Positions 48,842 to 58,787 of a stretch of 64,000 nucleotides of DNA are shown in pieces. The position numbers were made by a program, and so were the translations under genes. A model generated the notes under the pieces. It was given only the letters and a program-made list of their open reading frames with translations, was not told where the DNA came from and ran no database searches. Each line of letters starts with the position of its first letter. The stretch's first letter is position 1. Source of the stretch: Opisthocomus hoazin. Lineage: Eukaryota; Chordata; Aves; Opisthocomiformes; Opisthocomidae. The stretch lies in contig NC_134436.1 of assembly GCF_030867145.1 (NCBI RefSeq), positions 3,286,001 to 3,350,000 on the forward strand, written 5' to 3'.

Positions 48842-49253
48842 TGTCCTGGGTTTGGCCAGAACAGGGTTAATTTTCACTGGACTCCAGGAAGGGGCACAGC
48901 CGGGGGGTGGGGGCTGACCCCACCTGGCCAAACAGAGCCCGGTATTCCATACCATGTGACGTCACGCTGGGTTCCGGTGGGGGGGGGCGGCGCGGCGGGA
49001 AGGCACTCGCGGCTTGGGCGGGCGCAGCGCCGGTCCGGTTTCGGGAGAGCGGCTGTTGTACGGTTCGTGGTTGTGTTTTCTCCTTATTTGTATCGTTGTT
49101 GTTCCCGTTTCCCTCTGTTTGCTGTTCTGTTAAACTGCCCTTACCCCGACCCACCAGTTTCTGCCTCTTTCTTTCCATTCTCCTCCGCACGCCGGCGGGG
49201 GGAGGGGCGGCCGCGTGGCGCTTTTGTTGCCGGCGGCAGCCGAAACCAAGACA
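48842..49253 (+). repeat. 5' LTR of ERVL provirus
   Basis: A 412-bp terminal repeat beginning TGTCCTGGGTTTGG and ending CCGAAACCAAGACA. It is GC-rich with many CpG, a G9 run near 48,980 and a T-rich middle (TTGTATCGTTGTTG). It contains a perfect palindromic TGACGTCA at 48957-48964 that is absent from the 3' LTR. No canonical AATAAA is seen inside it. Confidence 0.96.
48957..48964. promoter_or_regulatory. consensus CRE (TGACGTCA) in the 5' LTR
   Basis: Exact cAMP-response element palindrome, the known binding site of CREB/ATF factors. The equivalent position in the 3' LTR (55182-55189) reads TGCCATCA, and the solo LTR has TGCTGTCA. The site is therefore either ancestral and lost by mutation elsewhere, or newly formed here. 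Binding is not shown by sequence alone. Confidence 0.6.
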
Positions 49254-49259
49254 TTAAAT

Positions 49260-49277
49260 TGGCGCCCAGACGTGGAG
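49260..49277 (+). other. retroviral primer-binding site, Lys-tRNA type
   Basis: TGGCGCCCAGACGTGGAG begins six bases after the 5' LTR. The first nine bases (TGGCGCCCA) match the complement of a lysine tRNA 3' end. The rest resembles the Lys-1,2 type with one inserted G. This position and start are standard for the minus-strand primer site. Confidence 0.75.
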
Positions 49278-49402
49278 CAGGGATAACGGCAGGGCTGAGC
49301 AGCGGCTGTTAAAACTGTTTTCTTAGATTTGCTTAAATTTTGTTATACGCATTTTTCTGTGTTAAGTAGTCGCCGGTAAAAAAAAAAAAAAAAGGAAAAA
49401 AA

Positions 49403-50079
49403 ATGTTTCTGACTTTGATCAAGTGGCTCTGCTATGTAAATCCGTACTTGCACTATGTGTTCATTGCCATGCTGTTCATCATCACTGGAAAAAGGGTTAA
49501 GATGATGATTTTGCTGTACTGTACGATATCGACTTATGATATGATAACATCACTGTGCATGAAATTAGTCTTGTATTTGCATGCGGCACTGCGGTCATTT
49601 CCGTACCTCGGATCCTATGTCTTAGATTTTGTTAATAATCAAACCCAGTCTGTGGGGAAATCCGAAGGGGATACCTTCCCCCACTCTTTCGCCCCCCCCT
49701 CTCCCTCAGGCTGGTCCTAACTGCTTTTGAGAATTTCGAGTACCCGTGGGATGCTCAGGGCAGCACTCTCCTTTTGTTATGCCTCCTGAATGGGTTGCAG
49801 GTTTTGTTTAGGGTTAAGCAAGTCGTTAAGAACATCCTGCAGAGACCTGCCCCGGGGCTGGATAGCTGTGAGTGGCTGGGTGTGTGGGACAGCATGGGCA
49901 GGTGTCTAGAGCAGTGGGCACCTGCGGTGTGTTTTAAACTCACCCCTGAACAAATACAGAATCCGGACAATCTGGTAAAATATCTGAAAAAAGTGTGCTG
50001 CCACCCTGGGAACTCCAGAGACACAGATCACCACAATGTGCTGGGGTCTGGCCCACGCCTACCGAGCTGCACTGTTTAA
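49403..50079 (+). pseudogene. gag: ERVL gag N-terminal region, broken
   Basis: An ATG at 49403 after an A-rich leader opens a 105-codon frame with hydrophobic segments (for example VFIAMLFIITG), ending at 49720. A second frame, open from 49636 to 50079, takes over near a run of eight C at about 49,692-49,699. It encodes a plausible continuation with a Trp/Leu-rich, matrix-like segment (LGVWDSMGRCLEQW) and an EQIQNPDNLVKYL block. That frame in turn loses register near 50,025. I infer that these were one gag N-terminus now broken by at least two small indels. The first frame could instead be a separate leader ORF. No myristoylation-type MG start is seen. Confidence 0.6.
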
Positions 50080-51393
50080 CACTGTTCAGTGCCCTAAAGG
50101 GGAAAGGGGGGGAAGCGAAGCGGCAGGCGCTGCAACTGGCGCTGCCCCCCAGCCGGCCCTGCAGCCCCTCCAGCCCAGCAGGCAGTCACAGCCCCCCCGA
50201 CCGGCACCACGGCTGCTGCAGCCACAGCTGCAGGGTCTGCCTCGGTTTCCCCAGCAGGCACAGCAGCTGCTCCAGCCCCAGCTCCAGGCACAGGCACAGT
50301 GACTGAGCCCAATGACCAACCTGTGCAGGTAGCAGTCGCCCCCGTAAAACTAAAGAAAGATGCAAAGAGAGCAGATCGCTCCGGGAGGGATGATGATGAG
50401 CCAGGGTCATCACGGGAGATAGAGACAGAGATCATCACCCGGTCCCTGTCACTGGGCGAGCTGCGAGACATGCGGAAAGATTTCAGCCGCCACCCAGGCG
50501 AGCACATTGCCACCTGGCTGCTGCAGTGCTGGGATAACGGGGCCAGCAGCTTGGAATTAGAGGGCAAGGAAGCCAAGCAGCTGGGATCCCTGGCCAGCGA
50601 TGGGGGCATTGACAAGGCCATTGGGAAAAAGGAACAAATCCTCAGCCTCTGGAGGAGACTTCTGTCAGGCGTGAGGGAGAGGTACCCCTTCAGTGACGAT
50701 TTTGTATGCTATCCTGGCAAGTGGACCAATATGGAAAGGGGTATTCAGTACTTGAGGGAATTAGCTGTGCGGGAGCTGGTTTACTGTGACACAGACGATG
50801 AGCAGGTACCCACAGACCCAGATGAACTCCAGTGCTCACAATCCATGTGGAGGAAGTTTGTGCGGAGTGCACCCTCCTCGCATGCCAACTCACTGGCAGT
50901 TGTAAACTGGAAAGGTAAAGACGCACCAACAGTGGATGAGGTGGCTGTCAGACTCCGCCAATACGAGGAAAGTCTCTCTTCCTCCCTTGTCTCAGCCGTG
51001 GAGAAACTGGTCAAGCGACTAGACAGGAATATGTCCTACTCCCCACCTGTACGGGCCAGTGTCTCAGCTATTAGGAGCAGGCGTTTCTCTGCTCAGGAGA
51101 GGGAATACAGAGGCTATACACCCCAGGGCACCCTGTGGTTCTACTTGCGTGACCACGGAGAGGACATGAGGAAGTGGGATGGAAAACCCACCTCAAGTCT
51201 AGAGGCACGAGTACGTGAGTTGCGAGGTAAAACAATCACCAAAGGGGATTCTGTTAGGAAAAGTGCCGCTCCAGTTTCCAGAAGCCAGCTCTCCAGACCA
51301 GGTAGACAGTTTGACCTTGATTCCGATCCTCTGGAGGGGACCTCCAAGTCATTTTTACAGCAGGTGAGCAGCAAATTCTCTGACGAGGATTAG
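50080..51393 (+). pseudogene. gag: ERVL gag, capsid-containing part
   Basis: Open in one frame from 50080 to the TAG at 51391-51393. The first part is a low-complexity Ala/Pro/Gln linker, whose overlap with an alternative frame (50036-50302) suggests another slip near 50,120-50,200. From 50,299 a 364-codon block follows: a basic/acidic stretch, then the capsid-like region with LGELRDMRKDFSRHPGEH and WLLQCWDNGASSLELEG, and further on GKWTNMERGIQYLREL. No CCHC zinc knuckle is visible, which is usual for ERVL. It ends SSKFSDED before the stop. Pol follows in the same frame. The capsid block itself appears intact. Confidence 0.85.
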
Positions 51394-52638
51394 AGGGGCC
51401 CTGCCTCCAGCCAGGTGGAGGAAAGGGACAACCGTGTTTATTGGACGGTGTGGATTCGGTGGCCTGGCACGTCAGATCCACAAGAGTATCAAGCTCTAGT
51501 GGACACTGGTGCACAGTGTACTTTAATGCCATCAGAGTTCAAAGGGTCAGAGTCCATTTGCATTTCGGGAGTGACAGGGGGGTCCCAAGAGCTGAGTCTA
51601 CTGGAGGCTGAAGTGAGCCTCACTGGGCAGGACTGGCAGAAGCACCCCATTGTAACTGGCCCCGAGGCTCCGTGCATCCTTGGGATAGACTATCTTAGGA
51701 GAGGCTATTTCAAGGACCCAAAGGGGTATCGGTGGGCTTTTGGCATAGCTGCTGTGGAGACGGAAGAAATTAAACAGCTGTCCATTTTGCCTGGTCTCTC
51801 GGAGGATCCTTCCGTTGTGGGGTTGCTGAGGGTTGAAGAACAACAGGTACCCATCGCAACCACAACAGTGCACCGGCGACAGTATCGTACCAACCGAGAC
51901 TCCCTTCTCCCCATTCATCAGCTGATCCGCCAGCTGGAGAGTCAAGGAGTGATCACCAAAACTCGCTCACCCTTTAATAGTCCCATATGGCCAGTAAGAA
52001 AATCTACTGGAGAGTGGAGACTGACAATAGACTACCGTGGCCTGAATGAAGTCACACCACCGCTGAGTGCTGCCGTGCCAGACATGCTAGAACTTCAATA
52101 TCAGCTGGAGTCAAAGGCAGCCAAGTGGTACGCTACAATTGACATCACTAATGCATTCTTCTCCATCCCTTTGGCAGCAGAGTGCAGGCCACAGTTTGCT
52201 TTCACCTGGAGGGGCATCCAGTACACCTGGAATCGACTGCCCCAGGGGTGGAAACACAGTCCCACCATTTGCCATGGACTAATCCAGACTGCACTGGAAA
52301 AGGGTGAAGCCCCAGAACATCTGCAGTACATCGACGACATCATTATATGGGGCGACACAGCGGAGGAGGTTTTCGAGAAAGGGGAGAAAATAGTTCAGAT
52401 CCTTCTGAAAGCCGGTTTCACCATTAAGCGAAGTAAAGTCAAGGGACCTGCGCAAGAGATCCAGTTTTTGGGAATAAAATGGCAGGATGGGCACCATCAA
52501 ATCCCAATGGATGTCATCAACAAAATAGCAGCTATGTCTCCACCAACCAGCAAAAAGGAAGCACAGGCCTTCCTGGGTGTTGTGGGTTTTTGGAGGATGC
52601 ACATCCCAAATTACAGCCAGGTCCTCTGTACCACGTGA
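51394..52638 (+). pseudogene. pol: ERVL protease and reverse transcriptase (pol 5' part)
   Basis: Continues in the gag frame directly after UAG, with no ATG near its start, so expression would need stop readthrough. Numbering from the GTG at 51415: the protease active site DTGAQ is at 30-34, and ILGIDYL near 88-94 suits the flap/C-terminal Gly-Ile block. The RT fingers have SPFNSPIWPV (185-194) and WRLTIDYRGLNEV (201-213), and the palm has TIDITNAFF with catalytic Asp243. LPQGW is at 275-279 and the catalytic YIDD at 305-308, followed by LKAGFTIKRSK and QFLGIKW. All key RT residues are present. The frame is lost at about 52,620 and stops at 52,638, before the RNase H connection. Confidence 0.9.
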
Positions 52639-54572
52639 CCCGGAAGAAGAATGATTTTGAATGGGGCCCTGAGCAACGACAGGCATTTGAACAAATTAAA
52701 CGGGAGATAGTTCATGCCGTAGCCCTTGGTCCAGTCCGGTCAGGGCAAGATGTTAAAAACGTGCTCTACACCGCAGCCGGGGAGAATGGCCCAACCTGGA
52801 GTCTCTGGCAGAAAGCACCAGGGGAGACTCGAGGTCGACCCCTGGGGTTCTGGAGCCGGGGATACAAAGGATCTGAGGCCCGCTATACTCCCACTGAAAA
52901 AGAGATTCTGGCAGCATATGAAGGCGTTCGAGCTGCTTCAGAAGTGGTGGGCACTGAAGCACAGCTCCTCCTAGCTCCACGATTGCCGGTCCTGGGCTGG
53001 ATGTTCAAAGAGAGGGTCCCCTCTACGCATCATGCCACCGATGCTACGTGGAGTAAGTGGGTCGCTCTGATCACCCAGCGTGCCCGAATGGGAAACCCCA
53101 GTCGCCCAGGAATTCTGGAGGTAATCATGGACTGGCCAGAAGGCAAAGATTTTGGAGCATCGCCAGAGGAGGAGGTGACACGTGCTGAAGAGGCCCCACT
53201 GTATAACCAGCTGCCAGAAGATAAGAAACAGTATGCCCTGTTCACGGATGGGTCCTGTCGCATTGTGGGGAAGCAGCGGAGGTGGAAGGCTGCTGTATGG
53301 AGCCCTACACGACAAGTCGCAGAAACTGCCGAGGGAGAAGGTGAGTCCAGCCAGTTTGCAGAGGTGAAAGCCATCCAGCTGGCTTTAGACATTGCCAGTC
53401 GAGAGAAGTGGCCAGTGCTCTATCTTTACACTGACTCTTGGATGGTGGCCAATGCCTTGTGGGGGTGGCTGCAGCAATGGAAGAAGAACAACTGGCAGCG
53501 CAGAGGCAAACCTATCTGGGCTGCCCCATTGTGGCAAGATATTGCTGCCCGGCTAGAGCAGTTGGCTGTAAAAGTCCGTCACGTGGACGCCCACGTCCCT
53601 AAGAGTCGGGCCACTGAAGAACATCAAAACAACCACCAGGTAGATCAGGCTGCTAAGATTGAAGTGGCTCAGGTGGATCTGGACTGGCAACATAAGGGTG
53701 AACTGTTTATAGCTCGGTGGGCCCATGACACCTCGGGCCACCAAGGAAGAGACGCGACATACCGATGGGCTCGTGACCGAGGGGTGGACTTGACCATGGA
53801 CACTATCGCACAGGTTATCCATGAATGTGAGACATGCGCTGCAATCAAGCAAGCCAAGCGGGTAAAGCCTCAGTGGTATGGAGGACGATGGCTAAAATAT
53901 AAATATGGGGAGGCTTGGCAGATTGACTACATCACACTGCCACAAACCCGCCAAGGCAAGCGCTATGTGCTCACAATGGTGGAGGCCACCACCGGATGGC
54001 TGGAAACCTGCCCTGTGCCCCATGCCACTGCCCGGAATACCATCCTGGGCCTGGAAAAACAAGTCCTGTGGCGACATGGCACTCCCGAAAGAATTGAGTC
54101 GGACAACGGGACTCATTTTCGCAACAGCCTCATAGACACCTGGGCCAAAGAACACGGTATTGAGTGGGTGTATCACATCCCCTACCATGCACCAGCCTCT
54201 GGAAAGATTGAACGTTACAATGGGCTGCTAAAAACCACTTTGAGGGCAATGGGGGGTGGGACTTTCAAAAATTGGGATACCCATTTAGCAAAGGCCACCT
54301 GGTTGGTTAACACCAGAGGGTCCACCAACCGGGCTGGTCCTGCCCAGTCAAAACCTCAGCGCCCCGTAGAAGGGGATAAAGTCCCTGTAGTGCACATGCG
54401 GAACATGTTAGGGAAGACGGTTTGGGTTAGTCCTGCCTCGGGCAAAGGCAAGCCCGTCCGCGGGATTGCCTTTGCTCAAGGACCTGGGTGTACCTGGTGG
54501 GTAATGCGGAAGGATGGGGAAGTCCGATGTGTACCTCATGGGGATTTAATTTTGGGCGAGAATAGTCCATAA
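52620..54572 (+). pseudogene. pol: ERVL RNase H and integrase (pol 3' part)
   Basis: Homologous coding resumes here in a different frame from the RT part. The frame is open from 52479, but its first 45 or so codons are out-of-phase RT sequence. Numbering from 52479: RNase H has catalytic Asp257 (ALFTDGS), Glu295 (FAEVKAIQ) and Asp319 (YLYTDSW), then a His-Asp-containing VRHVDAHVPKS block. Integrase has the zinc-binding His416, His421, Cys450 and Cys453, and the catalytic triad Asp483 (WQIDYI), Asp542 (ESDNGTHF) and Glu578 (GKIERYNG). A C-terminal domain with CTWWVMRKDGEV ends at 54572. All catalytic residues are intact, so the single frame change near 52,620 is the main defect of pol. Confidence 0.92.
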
Positions 54573-55066
54573 ATAAATTGTATAAAGTTAGTTGTTAAAT
54601 AACCCTGTCACTGTCTGTTATCACTGTTATAATTGTTATATTTTGGTACCAGTAGTAGCATAGTAAGAATTGTCCAGATTAAAGAAGGATGGACTTTTTC
54701 GATGAAAACCTAGCAGAGCACAGCGATGATGGAACTGGACCTGGTTTTCAACAGCTGGCATCCAGCAACTTCATCAAGATCAACATCTCCTGCAGACTGT
54801 GGGCACGGGCCGCACCAGATACATCAGCCGTGAGCTCCGGATGCAGCAAGTGACCGCCCATCACCACACATCACCTCCCCGCCACGGAAGACCATAACGA
54901 CAGATGGAGCCTGAAGTCATGGATTAAATGAACTCAATGGACACCTTTAGAGTGATGATCCATAGACTAAAGGAATGATATCTGGAGACAGGAGAAGTGG
55001 TGGTGATCAACTGGACAATGGGGGACCTGGGCATGACGTAGATGGTATGGAACAAGGGGTGGATAA
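54573..55066 (+). other. provirus 3' non-coding region, no env
   Basis: Between the integrase stop and the 3' LTR are 494 bases without a coding frame of note. There is no env signature (no signal peptide, furin site or transmembrane anchor) and no dUTPase. The last bases, about 55053-55066 (CAAGGGGTGGATAA), sit where the polypurine tract should be. They are only partly purine, so the plus-strand primer site is recognised mainly by position. Confidence 0.7.
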
Positions 55067-55478
55067 TGTCCTGGGTTTGGCCAGAACAGGGTTAATTTTC
55101 ACCGGAATCCAGGAAGGGGCACAGCCGGGGGGTGGGGGCTGACCCCACCTGGCCAAACAGAGCCCGGTATTCCATATCATGTGCCATCATGCTGGGTTCC
55201 GGTGGGGGGGGCGGCACGGCGGGAAGGCACTCGCGGCTTGGGCGGGCGCAGCGTCGGTCCTGTTTCGGGAGAGCGGCTGTTGTACGGTTCGTGGTTGTGT
55301 TTTCTCCTTATTTGTATCGTTGTTGTTCCTGTTTTCCCTCTGTTTGCTGTTCTGTTAAACTGCCCTTATCCCGACCCACCAGTTTCTGCCTCTTTCTTTC
55401 CATTCTCCTCCGCACGCCGGCGGGGGGAGGGGCGGCCGCGTGGCGCTTTTGTTGCCGGCGGCAGCCGAAACCAAGACA
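55067..55478 (+). repeat. 3' LTR of ERVL provirus
   Basis: 412 bp, TG...CA, the same length as the 5' LTR because a one-base loss in the G run (G8 here, G9 in the 5' LTR) is offset by one extra T near 55,335. About 11 substitutions separate it from the 5' LTR, clustered at the CRE region (four changes) and otherwise mostly C/T or G/A. It is followed by GATTC (55479-55483) and the resumed CR1. Confidence 0.96.
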
Positions 55479-57046
55479 GATTCCCAGTCCATGGAGGTAA
55501 GAGAGGAAGCCTGGCAAAAGGAAGACCTTCCCTTGGTCAAAGAGGATTGTGTTACAGATCATTTAAACAATCTGGACACCCACAAATCTAGGGGCCTTGA
55601 TGGAATGCATCCACGAGTGCTGTGGGAGCCGACAGATGTCATTGCTGAGCCACTCTCCATCATCTTTGAAAGGTCCTGGAGGACAGGAGAAGCCAATGTC
55701 ACTCCAGTCTTCAGAAAGGGCAAGAAGGAGGACCCAGGGAACTACAGGCTGGTCAGCCTCACCTGCATCCCTGGAAAGATGATGGAGCAGCTCATTCTGG
55801 ATGTCATCATTAAGCAAGTGGAGGAAAACAAGGGTTTCAGGAGTAGTCAGCATGGATTCACCAAGGGGAAATCACGTTTGACCAATATGATAGCTTTCTA
55901 CGATGGCATGACTGGCTGGGTAGATGAGGAGAGAGCAGTGGATGTTGTCTGCCTCAAGTTCAGCAAGGCTTTTGATACTGTCTCCCATAACATCCTTGCG
56001 GGGAAGCTCAGGAAGTGTGGGCTGGATGAGAGGACAATGAGGTGGATTGAGAACTGGCTGAATGGCAGAACTCAGAGTGTTGTCATCAGCAGTGCAGAGT
56101 CTAGTTGGAGGCCTGTAACTAGTGGTCCCCCAGGGGTCAGTACTCGGCCCAGTCTTATTCAACTTCTTCATCAATGACCTGGATGAAGAGACAGCGTGTA
56201 CCCTCAGCAAGTTTGCTGATGACAAAACTGGGAGGAGTGGTGGATGTACCAGAAGGCTGTTCTGCCATTCAGCGAGACCTGGATAGGCTGGAGAGTTGGG
56301 TGCAGAGGAACCTGATGAAGTTCAACAAGGGCAAGTGCAGGGTCCTGCACCTGGAGAGGAACAACCCAATGCACCAGTACAGTCTCAGGGCTGACCTGCT
56401 GGAAAGCAGCTCTGTGGAGAGAGACATGGGTGTCCTGGTGGACAACAAGTTGACCACGAGGCAGCAGTGTGCGCTTGTTGCCAAGAAGGCCAGTGGTCTC
56501 CTGGTGGTGCATTACGAAGAGTGTGGCCAGCCGGTCAAGGGAGGTTCTCCTCCCCCTCTACTCTGCCCTGGTGAGGCCCTGTCTGGAGTACTGTGTCCAG
56601 TTCTGGGCTCCCCAGTTCAAGAAGGACAAGGGACTACAGGAGAGTGTCCTGCGGAGGGCTACAAAGATGATTAGGGAACAAGAGCATCTTTCCTATGAGG
56701 AAAGCCTGAGGGAGCTGGGCTTGTTCAGCCTGAAGAAGAGAAGGCTGAGAAAGAACCTTATAAATGGTTATAAATATCTCAAGTGTGGGTGTCAAGAGGA
56801 TGGGGCCAGCCTCTTTTCAGTGGTGCCCAGTGACAGGACAAGAGGCAATGGGAACAAACTGAAGCATAGGAGGTTCCATCTGAACATGAGGAAGAGCTTC
56901 TTTACTCTGGGGGTGATGGAGCACTGGCCCAGGCTGCCCAGAGAGGTTGTGCAATCTCCTTCTCTGGAGATATTCAAGATCTGCCTGGACAAGGTCCTGT
57001 GCAGCCTGCTGTAGTTGACCCTGCTTTGGCAGGGGGGTTGGACTAG
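55479..57046 (+). mobile_element. CR1 LINE, middle segment of the split copy
   Basis: Resumes exactly where the 5' CR1 segment (48,300-48,841) stopped, after the duplicated GATTC. It covers the RT domain and the ORF2 C-terminus, then the start of the 3' UTR. It is interrupted at 57,046 by a solo LTR whose target duplication is ACTAG (57042-57046). The CR1 is therefore older than both retroviral insertions. Confidence 0.95.
55484..57014 (+). pseudogene. CR1 ORF2 reverse transcriptase, decayed
   Basis: RT motifs in order: HKSRGLDGMHPRVL, the FRKGKKEDPGNYRLVSLT block, HGFTKGKS, then FSKAFDTVSHN with the first catalytic Asp. Next is a changed PPGVSTRP where CR1 has the P-Q-G-S-V-L-G-P-type block, and FADD near 56,214-56,225 followed by an indel. 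The frame changes near 56,150, 56,220 and 56,500 (pieces 55440-56177, 56174-56674 and 56469-57014). The C-terminal block [14 protein letters not shown] to the stop at 57,012-57,014 is in good order. It is not functional. Confidence 0.92.
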
Positions 57047-57454
57047 TGTCCTGGGTTTGGCCAGGACAGGGTTAATTTTCACTGGACTCCAGGAAGGGGC
57101 AAAGCCAGGCAGGCTGACCCCACCTGGCCAAACAGAGCAGGGTATTCCATACCATGTGCTGTCATGCTGGGTTCCGGTGGGGGGGAACAGGGCGGCGGGA
57201 ACTCACTCGCGGCTGGGGAGCATGCTGCGGCGGAGGTCGTGGAGAGCGGCTCTGTTGTGCGGTCTGTTTTGTTTTGTGTATTCTCCTTATCTGTATCGTT
57301 GTTGTTCCTGTTCCCTTTGTTTGCTGTTCTGTTAAACTGCCCTTATCCCGACCCACCAGTTTCTGCCTGTTTCTTTCCGTTCTCCTCTGCACGCCGGCGG
57401 GGGGAGGGGTGGCCGCGTGGCCCTTTTGTTGCCGGCCGCAGCCAAACCGTAACA
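57047..57454 (+). mobile_element. solo LTR of a related ERVL family
   Basis: A 408-bp LTR (TGTCCTGGG ... CCGTAACA) without internal sequence, bounded by ACTAG on both sides (57042-57046 and 57455-57459). It is clearly the same LTR family as the provirus at 48,842 but more diverged. It lacks part of the GGGGGTGGGGG segment, has a different middle around 57,200-57,270 and many substitutions. Solo LTRs arise by recombination between the two LTRs of a provirus, so this marks a second, independent insertion into the same CR1. Confidence 0.95.
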
Positions 57455-57517
57455 ACTAGATGATCCGCAGAGGTCCCTTCCAACCCCTACCATTCTGTGA
57501 TTCTGTGATTCTGTGAC
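57455..57517 (+). mobile_element. CR1 LINE, 3' end of the split copy
   Basis: The CR1 3' UTR resumes after the solo LTR with the repeated ACTAG, then ATGATCCGCAGAGGTCCC and CCTTCCAACCCC. It ends in three units of the ATTCTGTG tail at about 57,517. Confidence 0.95.
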
Positions 57518-58787
57518 TACTTCCATCTCAGGCCAAAGAAACATGAAACATTTGTGAGGATGAGAAAGAAGATTTAGAATAAATTGCAGTTTTGAAATGA
57601 GGTTTAGTACAAATCACAGTTTTGCAGTTGTCATGAAAAGGATACTTTGACCTTTTTTTTCCCCAAAAGAGACGTTTTTCTCTTGAGTTCAGCCAGAAGT
57701 GATGTTTAACGACTGTACAGGAGCATTGGGGTCCACAGTATCACAACCATCCCTGCGGAGGCCATGCAAAGGATGCTGCGAGGCAAGACGTCAGCCCCAA
57801 AGGCTTTATTTTTCTTTTTAAAACTCTGTCTTTTAATACATCTTTTTCTTTCTGGAGTAGCTAGTGGCTTTGGGATATCCACTGGGGTTTGCCTGGGTTT
57901 CAGCGTACAAGCTATGGTGTCAAACTTCGACCTCAGAAATGGATCCCTTTCCTTCTCTCATATCCAGAAGCTCTTTGGAGAGCTCCAGAGGCTGTGGTTC
58001 CTGCTAGCAAGCACCAGCAAGCATCTGAAGCATCAGAAGAGCCTGGAGATTTTGTGGTGTGCTCAGCTGGGAGCTGTTACAGTGCTGAGCTGGAAGCCCA
58101 GTTCTTTGTTCCAGAGAACATAGAGGGATGAATTCCCCACCACCTTGGAGGAGACATCATAGCTTTGGGGCTGGAGGGTGTGACACTGCATGAAACAAAA
58201 GACAACATACCACAAAGACTTAAAAGTTTCCCCACCTTCAAAAAAAAAATGCAAGGAAGCGTCAGCATAACCTGGTAGCGTGTGCTTTCAGCCAGATACT
58301 AGGAATCAGCTAAGTGGGACTAAAACCAATTAATTCCTCACAGAGAGGACGAAATCATTGCTTAGCATAAAAAGTGAATTGACGGGATGTATTGACATGG
58401 CAGCAAATGCCTGGATTTTGAGATAGGATGATAACCTGACTGTTCCCACTCTGAGAGGACATGGCGAGTCCTCAGCTCTCAGGTGGGCTGGTTGCTGTCA
58501 GCGTGGCATGGTACCCACTCCCCACCCTCTGTGGGGTTTTGTTTACATGGCTCTGAAAGGAAAACTTCAATACTCACACAATGCAGAGCAAACTCCAACT
58601 GTGTGGATCAACCCATGCAGAACAGACAAGTCCTTGGATTTGTTGCTGGATTGCAAGTAACCAAAGCTGTGAAGTTTAAATTTCCCTATGGTGGAACTTC
58701 TTGCTGCATTCAGATAATTGTTTCCTGCACCTTGCACCCTCCTGGTGATATTACTGACTGTGGTTTTGCATCCTTGATCCTTGTAAC
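57518..58787. other. no recognisable gene
   Basis: Ordinary sequence between two CR1 copies. The open frame at 57764-58123 has one hydrophobic stretch but no recognisable family, and is probably chance. Confidence 0.45.

Larger units (their letters stand above)
48842..55478 (+). mobile_element. ERVL-type (class III) endogenous retrovirus, full structure
   Basis: A complete provirus of 6637 bp inserted in a CR1. It has identical-length LTRs (412 bp each, TG...CA ends), a flanking 5-bp target duplication GATTC (48837-48841 and 55479-55483), a Lys-type primer-binding site, and gag, protease, RT, RNase H and integrase, with no env. Five-bp duplication, gag-pol layout and lack of env suit the ERVL group. 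By eye the LTRs differ at about 11 positions plus two single-base indels, about 2.7%, mostly transitions. That points to an insertion a few million years old under ordinary bird rates (inference). Gag and pol carry frame disruptions, so this copy is not competent. Confidence 0.95.

Noticed and set aside
54573-55066. Possible env or dUTPase gene between integrase and the 3' LTR
   Set aside because: Only 494 bases, no frame of useful length, and no signal peptide, cleavage site, transmembrane segment or dUTPase motif.
55132-55591. Plus-strand frames running through the LTRs (also at 48,907 and 57,154)
   Set aside because: The same GC-rich frames recur in all three LTRs because the LTRs are related. 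They read U3/R/U5-type non-coding sequence into flanking CR1.
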